DNA of 56,621 nucleotides from Rikenella sp. (GCA_022511025.1 JAFLSI010000002.1:1-56621), one strand, 5' to 3'. Counted from the first letter of the stretch, positions 36,715-47,194 are shown. Numbers and translations: made by a program. The notes: generated from the sequence alone by a model not told the origin.

Positions 36715-39312
36715 ATGAGGATGACAAGACGACAGCTTTTCACGATACTGGCCTTGGCGATAGGGAGTTCGACGTCGGTCTCGGCACAGCAGATCGCCAC
36801 CCCGGACTCCATATCGAAAGCGATGGAGAGCGTGATGCCGGTCTACGACTCGCTGCTCGGCCGGCCGGTGGACGAAGAGTTGGGCGTTTTGCCGCGCGTG
36901 GACTACAGCGGGACGCCCAAAACATACATCGTCGGGAAGATCCGCGTGCACGGAGCGGTGGCGGTCGACCCGCAGATGATTATCGACAACCTGGCGATCG
37001 CCGCGGGCGACACCATTACCGTGCCCGGCGACGCGATTACGATCGCCACGCGCGGACTGCTCGACCGGCGCTTTTTCGCCAACATGAAAGTCGGAACCTC
37101 GTTTCGGGCCGACACCATCGACCTCGACTTCTACGTACGCGAACGGATGCAGGTGCGCGGCTGGGACTTCGTCGGAGCCAAAAACACCGAGCGGAAAGAT
37201 CTGGAAGAGAAACTGCGGCTCAGGCAGAACAGCGAACTCTCGGACTACCTGCTGACCACCTGCATGAACCTCATCCGCAAGTACTACGACGAAAAAGCCT
37301 TCCGGCATGCCAAGATCAGCTACACCGTTACGCCCGACACCTTGGTGCAGACGGCCGTACTGGTCCATTTCCATATCGACCGCGGAGACAAAGTGCGGAT
37401 CGGAGAGATCGAATTTGCCGGGAACGACCACCTGTCGGCCAAAAAGCTCACCCGGTCGATGAAAAAGACCCACAAAGTCGGAATCAACTTCCTGCGCAAC
37501 ACCAAATTCAACGAAAAAGACTTCGAAGGGGATTTGGACAACATCCGGAACTACGCCCGGTCGCAGGGGTACCGCGATGTGGTGATCACGAAAGACTCCC
37601 TCTACGCCATCCCGGGAAAGCCGAAACGGTTAGGGATATACATCGCGATGGAAGAGGGCGACAAGTACCACTACCGGAATATTACGTGGTTAGGGAATAC
37701 CCTCTACCCCACCTCGGTGCTGGAACAGACCCTGGGGCTGCAACACGGCGACGTGTACGACAGCGAAGCGATGAACAAGCGGCTCAACGGAATGGACCCG
37801 ACCGACATGTCCATTGCCAACACCTATAAGGATCGCGGCTATCTGGCCTTTTCAGCCGAACCGGTCGAGACCGTCGTGCCGGGCGACTCCGTGGACGTCG
37901 AAATCCGGATCGTGGAAGGGAGCCAGTTCCGAATCAAAAACGTAACATTCGACGGGAATACGCGCACCAACGACCACGTGATCCGGCGCGAACTCTCGAC
38001 CCTGCCGGGCGAACTCTACAGCCAGTCCCTGTTGATGCGGACCTACCAGCGGCTCGCTTCGATGGGCCAGTTCGACGCCCAGACCCTGCTGCCGAACGTC
38101 AACCCGAATATCCAGCAGGAGTTGGTGGACATCAACTACTCGCTCAAAGAGGTGCCCAACGACCAGCTCGAACTCTCCGGCGGCTGGGGAGCCGGGATGT
38201 TTATCGCCTCGGTGGGGATCAACTTCACGAACGTCTCGCTGCGCAACTTCTTCAACAAAAAAGCCTGGCGGCCCTATCCCGCGGGGGACAACCAGACCAT
38301 CGGGCTGAAAGTCCAGACCAACGGGAGTTATTACCGGGCCTTGTCGGTGAATTTCATCGAACCGTGGCTCGGCGGACGGAAGCCGACCTCGTTCTCCGTC
38401 TCGTTCTACACCTCGCGCGAGACCAACGCCTACTACTTAGGCCAGAAAGCCACCGCCCACTTCGGGACATTGGGCGGAACGGTCGGAATCGGGAAGCGAC
38501 TCAACTGGCCCGACCCCTACTTTACGATGTCCGTCGGGCTGACGATGCAGACCTACCGGCTCTACAACTGGGACTACTTCATCGTCAAAGACGGGACGTG
38601 CAACACACTGGCCCTGAACCTCGGCCTGACCCGCAACTCGGTGGACGACATCATGCAGTATCCGACCACCGGATCGAAATTCGACCTCTCGGTGGCCCTG
38701 ACCCCGCCGTGGTCGGCATTCGACGGCAAGGACTACAGCAAACCCATGACCGACCGCGAACGCTACCACTGGATCGAATACCACAAATGGAAACTCAACG
38801 CACAGTGGTTCGTACCCCTTTCGGCCAACAACAAATTGGTGCTGATGGCCCGGGCGCAATTCGGCTATTTGGGCCATTACAACAAATACAGACTCTCCCC
38901 GTTCGAAGGATTCGAGATGGGAGGCGACGGGCTGACCGGGTACAGCATGTACGGGGTCGAAACCGTCGGGCTGCGCGGTTACAAGGAGGATGCTTTGACC
39001 CCGATGGCGAACTACGGGATCTATGCCCGGATTTTCAGCAAATACACGATCGAGATGCGCTACCCGTTAGTGCGGACGGCCGGGACCTTGGTCTATGCGC
39101 TGGCGTTCGGCGAAGCGGGGAATGCGTTCAACACCCTGGCCGAATTCAAACCCTTCAGTTTGAAACGGTCGGCAGGGATCGGGCTGCGCGTCTACCTGCC
39201 CTACTTAGGGATGCTCGGGATCGACTGGGGCTACGGCTTCGACCAGACCACCGAATCGAACGGAAAAGCCTCCGGCGGAAAATTCAGCTTCTCGTTGGGA
39301 CAAACGTTCTAA
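36715..39312 (+). CDS. bamA: Outer-membrane protein assembly factor BamA
   Basis: POTRA repeats (FDGNTRTNDHVIRRELSTLPGELYS) and Omp85 barrel ending FSFSLGQTF. Confidence 0.95.
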   Translation: MRMTRRQLFTILALAIGSSTSVSAQQIATPDSISKAMESVMPVYDSLLGRPVDEELGVLPRVDYSGTPKTYIVGKIRVHGAVAVDPQMIIDNLAIAAGDTITVPGDAITIATRGLLDRRFFANMKVGTSFRADTIDLDFYVRERMQVRGWDFVGAKNTERKDLEEKLRLRQNSELSDYLLTTCMNLIRKYYDEKAFRHAKISYTVTPDTLVQTAVLVHFHIDRGDKVRIGEIEFAGNDHLSAKKLTRSMKKTHKVGINFLRNTKFNEKDFEGDLDNIRNYARSQGYRDVVITKDSLYAIPGKPKRLGIYIAMEEGDKYHYRNITWLGNTLYPTSVLEQTLGLQHGDVYDSEAMNKRLNGMDPTDMSIANTYKDRGYLAFSAEPVETVVPGDSVDVEIRIVEGSQFRIKNVTFDGNTRTNDHVIRRELSTLPGELYSQSLLMRTYQRLASMGQFDAQTLLPNVNPNIQQELVDINYSLKEVPNDQLELSGGWGAGMFIASVGINFTNVSLRNFFNKKAWRPYPAGDNQTIGLKVQTNGSYYRALSVNFIEPWLGGRKPTSFSVSFYTSRETNAYYLGQKATAHFGTLGGTVGIGKRLNWPDPYFTMSVGLTMQTYRLYNWDYFIVKDGTCNTLALNLGLTRNSVDDIMQYPTTGSKFDLSVALTPPWSAFDGKDYSKPMTDRERYHWIEYHKWKLNAQWFVPLSANNKLVLMARAQFGYLGHYNKYRLSPFEGFEMGGDGLTGYSMYGVETVGLRGYKEDALTPMANYGIYARIFSKYTIEMRYPLVRTAGTLVYALAFGEAGNAFNTLAEFKPFSLKRSAGIGLRVYLPYLGMLGIDWGYGFDQTTESNGKASGGKFSFSLGQTF

Positions 39313-39354
39313 CCGGCATACATAACAACCGAAAAATCAAACAACACACAGACC

Positions 39355-39882
39355 ATGAAAATCGCACAGAAACTGACACTGACATTCGCTGTAGCAGCAG
39401 CGTTCCTGTTTATCGGTACCGGCTCGGCCAGCGCACAGAAATTCGGTTACCTCAACATGGAGGAGTTGCTGGCAACCATGCCCGAAACCGACTCCGTACA
39501 GAAGAAAGTCATGGACTTGGGGAAAGAGTTGGAAGAACAGTTCACCGTCATGCGGACCGAATACACCAACAAAGCACAGGATCTGGCCAATAACTTGAAC
39601 ACGATGTCCGAGACCGTCCGCAAACAGAAGGAAAAAGACCTCTTCGACCTGCAAACCCGGTTGGAAGAGTTCCAGCAGTCGGCTCAGCAGGAGATTCAAA
39701 GCAAACAGATCGAATGGATCAAACCGGTGATCGACAAGGCACAGGAAGCCATCTCCAAAGTGGCGAAAGAACAGGGGCTGACCGCAGTATTCAATTTGAG
39801 TTCCAATGCACTGGTCTATCAGAACGAGGCACAGATGGTCAACATGCTGCCGTTGGTGAAGCAGTCGCTGGGGATTAAGTAA
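39355..39882 (+). CDS. OmpH/Skp family periplasmic chaperone
   Basis: Signal peptide, KFGYLNMEELLATMPE, coiled coil; immediately 3' of bamA. Confidence 0.92.
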   Translation: MKIAQKLTLTFAVAAAFLFIGTGSASAQKFGYLNMEELLATMPETDSVQKKVMDLGKELEEQFTVMRTEYTNKAQDLANNLNTMSETVRKQKEKDLFDLQTRLEEFQQSAQQEIQSKQIEWIKPVIDKAQEAISKVAKEQGLTAVFNLSSNALVYQNEAQMVNMLPLVKQSLGIK

Positions 39883-39997
39883 GGGGTATAGCGAGAACAC
39901 AGGGCTGACCTGGTTACCCTATTGTGCTGTCGCGTCCGAAATTTTTCGGACGCGACCGCTTTTTTGTATCTTTGCTAATTGTAACCGCAGAGAAGCA

Positions 39998-40807
39998 ATG
40001 GCAATCGACAAACACGCTCCGATCGGCATCATCGACTCCGGCGTAGGCGGCATCAGCGTTTGGGCCGAGATCGTCCGGCAGCTGCCGTTCGAGAGCGTCG
40101 TCTACTGGGCCGACAGCGCCCATTGTCCATACGGCGGACGGACACAGGAAGAGATCATCCGACTGGTTCGCCCCGGCGTCGAGACCTTGATTCGGGCCGG
40201 CGTCAAACTCATCGTCATCGCCTGCAACACCGCGACCACAGCCGCCATCGCCACCTTGCGGGCAGAGTGGCCGCAGCTGCCCTTCGTCGGACTGGAACCC
40301 GCCGTGAAACCGGCCGCACGGGCGACACGCAGCGGCATTGTAGGCGTGCTCGGCACCGCTTATACCGTGCACAGCGAGATGTTCCGGCGGACCGCCGAGA
40401 AATACGCTTCAGGCGTGCAGATTATCGCCACCGCTGGGAACGGACTCGTCGAACTGGTCGAAAGCGGCAGAGAAGAGACCCCGGAAGCCGAACGGTTGCT
40501 GCGACAGTATATCGAGCCGATGCTCACCGCCGGAGCGGATCAGTTGGTGCTGGCCTGCACCCACTTTCCGCTGTTGCGCGCGACGATCCGCCGCGTGATC
40601 GGTCCCCGGTCCGTAGCCGTCATCGACCCTGCACCCGCAATTGCGCGGCACACCGCAGATTTGCTGCGCGAGCACAACCTGCTGACCGACCGGACGACAC
40701 CGGGCGAAAGGCGATTTATGAGCAGCGGCACACCCGCCGACACCGAACGGCTCCGGCAGCAGGCCCAACGATACGAAAACACGACATGGCAGCAAAACGA
40801 CAGATAG
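39998..40807 (+). CDS. murI: Glutamate racemase
   Basis: IGIIDSGVGGISVWAEIVRQLP, YWADSAHCPYGGRT, IACNTATTAAIATLR, LACTHFPLLR. Confidence 0.96.
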   Translation: MAIDKHAPIGIIDSGVGGISVWAEIVRQLPFESVVYWADSAHCPYGGRTQEEIIRLVRPGVETLIRAGVKLIVIACNTATTAAIATLRAEWPQLPFVGLEPAVKPAARATRSGIVGVLGTAYTVHSEMFRRTAEKYASGVQIIATAGNGLVELVESGREETPEAERLLRQYIEPMLTAGADQLVLACTHFPLLRATIRRVIGPRSVAVIDPAPAIARHTADLLREHNLLTDRTTPGERRFMSSGTPADTERLRQQAQRYENTTWQQNDR

Positions 40808-43800
40808 ACAGCATAGCCGAACGTGCCGTTCGGGCACCTCGTCCGGTCGCCCCGTCCGATAGCCGGGCTGCGGGGGCGTCGTCCCGTCGGGCTGCCGACC
40901 CATCCGGATCGGCACGGACCGGGAAGCCGGCCGGAGCAGCGAAGCGGCCCGATAGAGCCGGAGCGAAAAGCGACCGGTTGCGGACCGACCGCGTGCAACG
41001 CGTTGCGAACCGGAGCGCCCTGCGCGGTTCCGGGAGCGCGGTATCGGACACAACGGCGAATCCGCAGAAGAAACAGAGTCCGGCCGGCCGGCAGCCGGCA
41101 CGCCAACCGGCTCCCAAAACCGAACAGGCCTCGGACCGCTACATCTGGCCCAGCCTGATGCTGCTCTTTCTGGCCGGCTACCTCGCCGTCTCCGCCATTT
41201 CGTACCTCATCTACTGGGATGTAGACCAAAATATCGCCACCTGGGGCCACCTCTTTGCCAACCCGAAGCAAGACGCCATGAACTGGGGCGGGCGGATCGG
41301 AGCGATTCTCGCCGACAGCATCGTCGGCCGGTGGTTCGGCATCTTCGGCGAGCTGTTCGCCCTGCTCGTCTTTTTCTTCTCGATCAAACTGATGCGGCTG
41401 CGTTCGATGCGGCTGCGGCGCGCCATCCGTTCGACCCTGCTGTTGATGATCATCGGCTCGATCGCCGCCGGACACTTCTGGGGGGCCGATCCGCAGGTTT
41501 TCGGCAGCGGCTGGGGAGGGGCACACGGCGTCTTCGTCGCCCAATGGTTAGAAGCCATGATCGGCTACGAAGGGACATCGCTGTTGGTGATCGTTTTGTC
41601 GGTCGGGACACTCTACTACGCCAACGGATGGCTGATCCGGCAATGGGCCGCACAGTGGAAAGCATACAGCCGGCGCAAACGGGAAGAACGTCGCGTGCGG
41701 AGCGAAATGGCCCGGATAGCCGCTCAGGAACGCATGCTCCGGATGCGGGCCGCGATGGAGCGTCAGCGAGAAGCGATGGCAGCCTTTCAGTCGGCACAAC
41801 CGATCCCCCAGCCTCCGGCGGCCACCCCTCCGGACACGCCGGAACCGCCCGAAGCGAAGCCGCAGGCAGCAGAGCCGCCGATTCCGCCTCAATCTCAACC
41901 CGCGGCGCATCCTGTGCCGGAGCCGTACGTGCCGGCTCCTGCCGAGCGGAACCGTTTGGTGGCGAACTACGACGGATCGTGGGGCTACTTGGTCGGATAC
42001 GACGGCTGGGGGCAGCCGGTCGTTTACAGTTTCGACCGGGAGACCTACTATTACAATCTCTACTACCCCTCCGGTTACGATTCCGCCGGTTATCCGACCG
42101 CACCGGAAGAGCACCCGGAGGCGGCACCTTCGGTGAACGAGGAGGAGGTCCGGTTCACGGTTGCTTCCCGGCCGCCGGCGGAACCGGAAGAACCCGCACG
42201 GCCGACGCCCCGCCCCCTGCAACCGGATGAAGACCCGGGCTTCATCGTCGAGCAGCCCGAAGAGGAGCAAGTGGACGACGAGGTGATCAACAGCAGCGAC
42301 CTGTACGACCCGACTCTGGAGCTTTCGCACTACCGGAAACCGCCGGTGGAGCTGCTCGACGACCACACCAAGCGCGTTACCGTAACCGACGCCGAATTAG
42401 TCGAAAACAAAAACCGGATCGTTACCACACTGGAAAACTTCGGTATCCGGATCGACACCATCGAAGCAACGATCGGGCCGACCGTAACGCTGTACGAAAT
42501 CGTCCCCGCACCGGGGGTCCGGATCAGCAAAATCAAGAACTTGGAAGACGACATTGCGCTGAGTCTGGCCGCACTCGGTATCCGGATCATCGCCCCGATA
42601 CCGGGCAAGGGGACGGTCGGGATCGAAGTGCCCAACAAGGACAAGGAGGTCGTTTCGATGTACTCGGTCATCAAATCGCCCCGGTTCCACGACTCGCGGG
42701 CCGACCTGCCGGTGGCATTGGGCAAGACGATCCAGAACGAAACCTTCGTGTTCGACCTCGCCAAGATGCCCCACCTGTTGGTGGCCGGGGCGACGGGTCA
42801 GGGGAAATCGGTGGGGCTGAACGCGATCATCACCTCACTCCTGTACAAGAAGCATCCGGCCGAGCTGAAATTCATCCTCGTCGACCCGAAGAAGGTCGAG
42901 CTGACCCTGTATGCCAAGCTCGAAAAGCACTTCTTAGCCAAGATGCCGGCCGAGGAGGAGGCCATCATTACCGACACCCAGAAGGTGATCTACACCCTCA
43001 ACTCGATCTGCATCGAGATGGACGCCCGGTACGACCTGCTCAAGGCGGCCAAAGTGCGGAACATCAAGGAGTACAACGAGAAATTCATCAACCGGCGCCT
43101 CAATCCGGAGAAGGGGCACCGCTACCTGCCCTACTTCGTGGTGATCGTGGACGAATTCGCCGACCTGATCATGACCGCCGGCCGGGAGATCGAGACCCCG
43201 ATCGCCCGGATCGCACAGCTGGCGCGGGCCGTGGGGATCCACCTGATTATCGCCACCCAGCGGCCGACGACCAACATCATTACGGGGGTCATCAAAGCCA
43301 ACTTCCCCGCCCGGATCGCATTCCGCGTAACCAGCATGATCGACTCGCGCACCATTCTCGACCAGCCGGGCGCCAACCAGTTAGTCGGACGCGGCGACAT
43401 GCTCATCTCGACAGGAAGCGAAATGACCCGCGTGCAGTGCGCCTTTATCGACACGCCGGAGGTGGAGCGGATCACCGACCACATCGAGCGCCAGCAGGGT
43501 TACCCGTCGGCGTACGAGCTGCCCGAATACACCCCGGAGGGCGAGGAGTCCGGGGCGGTGTCGGGAAGCGACCTGCTGGCCAAACGCGACTCGCTGTTCG
43601 AGGAGGTGGCCCGGTACGTAGTGGCCAATCAACAGGGATCGGCCTCGACCATCCAGCGGAAATTCTCGATCGGCTTCAACCGCGCCGGACGGCTGATCGA
43701 CCAGTTGGAAGCGGCCGGCATCGTGGGACACAGCGAAGGGGGGGGGAAACCGCGGCAAGTGCTGGTCAACGACCCGATGTCGCTCGAAACGATACTCGAC

Positions 43801-43809
43801 AACTTGTAA
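40786..43809 (+). CDS. ftsK: DNA translocase FtsK
   Basis: N-terminal TM helices, LVAGATGQGKSVGLNAIITSLLYKKHPAELKFILVDPKKVELTLY, YFVVIVDEFADLIMTAGREIETPIARIAQLARAVGIHLIIATQRP, gamma domain. Start by reading-frame inspection at 40786. Confidence 0.95.
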   Translation: MAAKRQIDSIAERAVRAPRPVAPSDSRAAGASSRRAADPSGSARTGKPAGAAKRPDRAGAKSDRLRTDRVQRVANRSALRGSGSAVSDTTANPQKKQSPAGRQPARQPAPKTEQASDRYIWPSLMLLFLAGYLAVSAISYLIYWDVDQNIATWGHLFANPKQDAMNWGGRIGAILADSIVGRWFGIFGELFALLVFFFSIKLMRLRSMRLRRAIRSTLLLMIIGSIAAGHFWGADPQVFGSGWGGAHGVFVAQWLEAMIGYEGTSLLVIVLSVGTLYYANGWLIRQWAAQWKAYSRRKREERRVRSEMARIAAQERMLRMRAAMERQREAMAAFQSAQPIPQPPAATPPDTPEPPEAKPQAAEPPIPPQSQPAAHPVPEPYVPAPAERNRLVANYDGSWGYLVGYDGWGQPVVYSFDRETYYYNLYYPSGYDSAGYPTAPEEHPEAAPSVNEEEVRFTVASRPPAEPEEPARPTPRPLQPDEDPGFIVEQPEEEQVDDEVINSSDLYDPTLELSHYRKPPVELLDDHTKRVTVTDAELVENKNRIVTTLENFGIRIDTIEATIGPTVTLYEIVPAPGVRISKIKNLEDDIALSLAALGIRIIAPIPGKGTVGIEVPNKDKEVVSMYSVIKSPRFHDSRADLPVALGKTIQNETFVFDLAKMPHLLVAGATGQGKSVGLNAIITSLLYKKHPAELKFILVDPKKVELTLYAKLEKHFLAKMPAEEEAIITDTQKVIYTLNSICIEMDARYDLLKAAKVRNIKEYNEKFINRRLNPEKGHRYLPYFVVIVDEFADLIMTAGREIETPIARIAQLARAVGIHLIIATQRPTTNIITGVIKANFPARIAFRVTSMIDSRTILDQPGANQLVGRGDMLISTGSEMTRVQCAFIDTPEVERITDHIERQQGYPSAYELPEYTPEGEESGAVSGSDLLAKRDSLFEEVARYVVANQQGSASTIQRKFSIGFNRAGRLIDQLEAAGIVGHSEGGGKPRQVLVNDPMSLETILDNL

Positions 43810-43821
43810 TACCGCCATACG

Positions 43822-44460
43822 ATGAAAGCGAAACAACTGCTTCTTTTCAGCCTGTTGGTCTTGGGACCGGCCAGCGGGCGGGCCGACGAACGGTCGGCCG
43901 AACTGCTCGGCCGGCTGAGGGCGAAAGTGCGGACCATGTCGAGCTACCGGCTCGACTTCACCGCCACGGTCGAGGACGGGGGAACGATGCAGGGGAGACT
44001 GACCGTAAGCGGCCAGCGGTTTGCGGCTCAGGTTCAAGGGCAGGAGCTTTATTGCGACGGGACCACGCTGTGGAACTACACGCCTCAGCAGCACGAGGTA
44101 ACGGTCGAGCGGCTCGACCCGAAAAGTTCGAGCCTCTTCTCGAACCCCTCGAAACTGTTGGACATCGATCCCGCCGACTACACACACCGGTCGCTGCCGG
44201 AGGTTTCGGATCCGAAAGGGAAACGGTTGGCCGTCGTGGAGCTGACACCGAAAGCACGGATGGAAGATGTGTCGACCCTCACGCTCTATATCGACCCGGC
44301 GACCTCGCTGCCGGAGCGGATCGCAATCGCTTCGCCGGCGGCCGCAGAGCCGGTCGAACTGACTTTGCAGGGGATACAAAGCCCGGTTCCGGTTTCGGAG
44401 TCGACCTTTCGGTTCGACGTCAAGGCCCATCCCGGAGTCGAAGTGATCGATTTCCGATAG
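43822..44460 (+). CDS. LolA-like outer-membrane lipoprotein carrier
   Basis: KVRTMSSYRLDFTATVEDGGTMQGRLTVSGQRFAAQVQGQELYCDGTTLWNYTPQQHEVTVE. Confidence 0.88.
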   Translation: MKAKQLLLFSLLVLGPASGRADERSAELLGRLRAKVRTMSSYRLDFTATVEDGGTMQGRLTVSGQRFAAQVQGQELYCDGTTLWNYTPQQHEVTVERLDPKSSSLFSNPSKLLDIDPADYTHRSLPEVSDPKGKRLAVVELTPKARMEDVSTLTLYIDPATSLPERIAIASPAAAEPVELTLQGIQSPVPVSESTFRFDVKAHPGVEVIDFR

Positions 44461-44484
44461 CGCACATTGTAAAAATATGATTTT

Positions 44485-45438
44485 ATGACCCTAAAAATCA
44501 AATCCATAGCGATCGGTTTTATATGCGCCGCCGGCTGGACGGCTGTCGCGGCCCAGCAACGGTTCGACATCGAAACGACGACCCGGTGGGTGAACAACAA
44601 CACCAGTTTGGAGATCAACGCCGAGAAACGGACGACAGGGAGCTATACGGTCCTGCTGCAATTCACCGACCGGCAGAACACCCGGCAGCAGCCGATCTTC
44701 AAGACCGTCATGCGCAACCCTACCCAAAAGCTGCTGACCGTCGAACCGATTCAGGCGGACCGACCCGTTCGGTGTACCTACCGATACTATTATATCCGGG
44801 GCTACCGCCATCCGAAGCTCGACAGCACATTCGTCTACCGGCTGCCGTACAGCCCGGCGCGGAAAGCGGTGCAGGCCCATTCGCTCTACGACCTGAACGA
44901 ACGGCATTTCGACGGCAAGCCGATCCGGGGATGGAGTGCATGGCAGTTTCTGTTGGAGGAGGGAGACACCGTATTCGCCATGCGGAAAGGGATCGTCGTC
45001 GAGGTGCATGACGGCGAGACACCGCTACAGGCAGGATTGCAGTCGACCTTCCGCTCGAAAAACAACTCCGTATTGGTGGAGCATCCGGACGGGACGCTGT
45101 GCAACTACTCGGTGCTCGCCAACGGCACGATAACAGTTCGCGAAGGGGATGTCGTTTTCCCCGGCACGCCGATCGCACAGGCCGGAGCTTATTATGAAGA
45201 AGGCGAACGACAAGTGCGGATCTGCATTTACTTCCCGGACGACAATCCGGCATTCCGGCCGAACGCCTCGGTAAGGGATGTTTCGGCATTCGAATGGGTC
45301 TTCTACAACCCGTGGTTCGCAACGGGCGACGGGACGATGCAGTTGACCGGCGGCCGGTTCTACCGGGCGACGACCTCGCCGGAGTTGGTGCAGAAAGAGA
45401 TGACCAAGAAAGAGATCAAACTCTATCCGGATTTGTAA
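44485..45438 (+). CDS. M23/LytM-domain protein, probably catalytically degenerate
   Basis: VFAMRKGIVVEVHDGE...NNSVLVEHPDGTLCNYSVLANGTITVREGDVVFPGTPIAQAG matches the M23 fold but lacks metal-binding His at expected positions. Confidence 0.7.
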   Translation: MTLKIKSIAIGFICAAGWTAVAAQQRFDIETTTRWVNNNTSLEINAEKRTTGSYTVLLQFTDRQNTRQQPIFKTVMRNPTQKLLTVEPIQADRPVRCTYRYYYIRGYRHPKLDSTFVYRLPYSPARKAVQAHSLYDLNERHFDGKPIRGWSAWQFLLEEGDTVFAMRKGIVVEVHDGETPLQAGLQSTFRSKNNSVLVEHPDGTLCNYSVLANGTITVREGDVVFPGTPIAQAGAYYEEGERQVRICIYFPDDNPAFRPNASVRDVSAFEWVFYNPWFATGDGTMQLTGGRFYRATTSPELVQKEMTKKEIKLYPDL

Positions 45439-45463
45439 CCGCTTTATATTCTGAGCAGACCCG

Positions 45464-45862
45464 ATGAACCGCTACCAGCTGTACACCCGTTTCCGCCACG
45501 CCGCCACTGCCGGACATTGGCGCGGCCACGGCATTCACTCGCCGATGATGTACCGCTTCGTCCGTGAAGTGGCGATGCCGGTTCGCCGCCGGGCCTTGGC
45601 GGCGGCCATTGTCGAGCGGTACGGTGCGGAACGGGTGGCGGCGGTCGATTCGGTCGCCGAACTGACCGCCCTGCCCGCAGACGAGGCCGCCGGGACGAAG
45701 CGGATCGTGCTGCTGCGCGAGCCGTTCCGCTCGGCCGGCGAACGAAAAACATTCGCCGGGTGGTTCGACCGGACGCACGTCGTAGCCGCCCATTTTCAAG
45801 GGCTGCTGGTACTTTTCTTCGACCCGAAACTGCAAAAACAGTTCTTCCGCATCCGGAACTAA
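45464..45862 (+). CDS. Short GHGIHSP-type protein (possible methyltransferase derivative)
   Basis: RFRHAATAGHWRGHGIHSPMMYRFVREV N-terminus and FQGLLVLFFDPKLQKQFFRIR C-terminus. Confidence 0.6.
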   Translation: MNRYQLYTRFRHAATAGHWRGHGIHSPMMYRFVREVAMPVRRRALAAAIVERYGAERVAAVDSVAELTALPADEAAGTKRIVLLREPFRSAGERKTFAGWFDRTHVVAAHFQGLLVLFFDPKLQKQFFRIRN

Positions 45863-45884
45863 ACCCTATCACAGAGCATCTCGC

Positions 45885-47120
45885 GTGGAACCCTCCGATT
45901 TCGACATACTGACCTCGGCCGACGGGCAGGCCCTGATCGAACGCCACCTGACGGACGATCCGGCCCGGCTGGCCCTCAAACTGCGCAATCCGGCCGTAAC
46001 GCAGCAAATCCGGATGCTCCAGCGGTGCCGGACCAAGCTGCCTGCGTTCTACGCCGCACGGTGCATCGTGCCGCAGCTCGCCTACGAACAGGCCAGCAGT
46101 GAAGCGGCCGCCGCTGCCCGGACAGAGGGTCTGACAGCAGCGGTTCCGGCCGGCGAGCGGCGGTTGGCGGTCGATTTGACCTGCGGGTTGGGGGTCGATG
46201 CGCTGACGCTCGGCCGCAGTTTCGAGCGGGTCGTGGCCGTGGAGAGCGATCCGCTGCGCGCACGGATCGCCCGCTGGAATTTCGAGCGGCTCGGTGCGGA
46301 GAATATCGAAGTCGTCCACGACTCGGCCGAACGTTTCACGGAGCTTTGGGAAGCGGAGGGGCGGCCGGCGATCGACTTGGTCTATGTCGATCCGTCGCGC
46401 AAAACGGCGGAGGGCAAACGGGTCTACTCCTTGGAGGACAGCTCGCCGCAGATACTCGACCTGCTGCCTGCGCTGCGGCGGATTGCGCGGCGGGTGGTGG
46501 TCAAGCTGTCGCCGCTGTTCGACGTCTCGGAGGTCTACCGGCGGTTCGGTCCGGAGGCGAGCGCGGAGGTGATCTCGTTGGAGGGCGAGTGCAAAGAGGT
46601 GCTGGCCCGGATCGGGTTTCCGGACACGGAGGCGGATCTGCGCGCGACGGTCATTCGGCGGGGCAGGGTCGAACGGTTCGATTTCAGCCGGACGGTGCTG
46701 ACCTCCGAAACCTCCTCCGGTCAAGAGGCAAAATCGACGGAGGAGGCGCGCTTTCTGCTGGTTCCGGACGTGGCGTTCTACAAGACACGGACGGTGGAGG
46801 CCTACTGTACGCAGTATCTGGCGGCCGAGGCATGCAACCTGCGGATGGCCGGCGGGTACCTCTTTTCGGACGAGGTTCCGGAACAGTTTGCAGGCAAAAC
46901 CTACCGAATCACTTTCCGGCATCCGTACCACCCGAAAACGATCTCCCGCATGCTCCGTTCGCGGGGAATCCGGCGGGTCAATGTCCACCGCCGCAATTTC
47001 CCGTTCCCGGCGGAGGAGGTGGCCCGGGCGCTGGGGGTCGAATTAGGAGGGACGACGGATATTTTCTGTTTGAACGTGCAAAACGATCTTTCGGTCTTCT
47101 TTGTCCTCCGGATTGACTAA
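45885..47120 (+). CDS. Class I SAM-dependent methyltransferase (THUMP-like)
   Basis: AVDLTCGLGVDALTLGRSFERVVAVESDPLRARIARWNFERLG; LVYVDPSRKT. Confidence 0.85.
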   Translation: MEPSDFDILTSADGQALIERHLTDDPARLALKLRNPAVTQQIRMLQRCRTKLPAFYAARCIVPQLAYEQASSEAAAAARTEGLTAAVPAGERRLAVDLTCGLGVDALTLGRSFERVVAVESDPLRARIARWNFERLGAENIEVVHDSAERFTELWEAEGRPAIDLVYVDPSRKTAEGKRVYSLEDSSPQILDLLPALRRIARRVVVKLSPLFDVSEVYRRFGPEASAEVISLEGECKEVLARIGFPDTEADLRATVIRRGRVERFDFSRTVLTSETSSGQEAKSTEEARFLLVPDVAFYKTRTVEAYCTQYLAAEACNLRMAGGYLFSDEVPEQFAGKTYRITFRHPYHPKTISRMLRSRGIRRVNVHRRNFPFPAEEVARALGVELGGTTDIFCLNVQNDLSVFFVLRID

Positions 47121-47194
47121 TTTTGTCCGCAAACCGTTCGTTTTTTTTGACCGGTGGCCGGCGCCAACGCATTTTTTAGGGCAAAGGCAGTCCA

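Noticed and set aside
47131-47147. AAACCGTTCGTTTTT, another invertase-site-like core
   Set aside because: No inverted partner nearby and no consensus promoter in a flanked segment.
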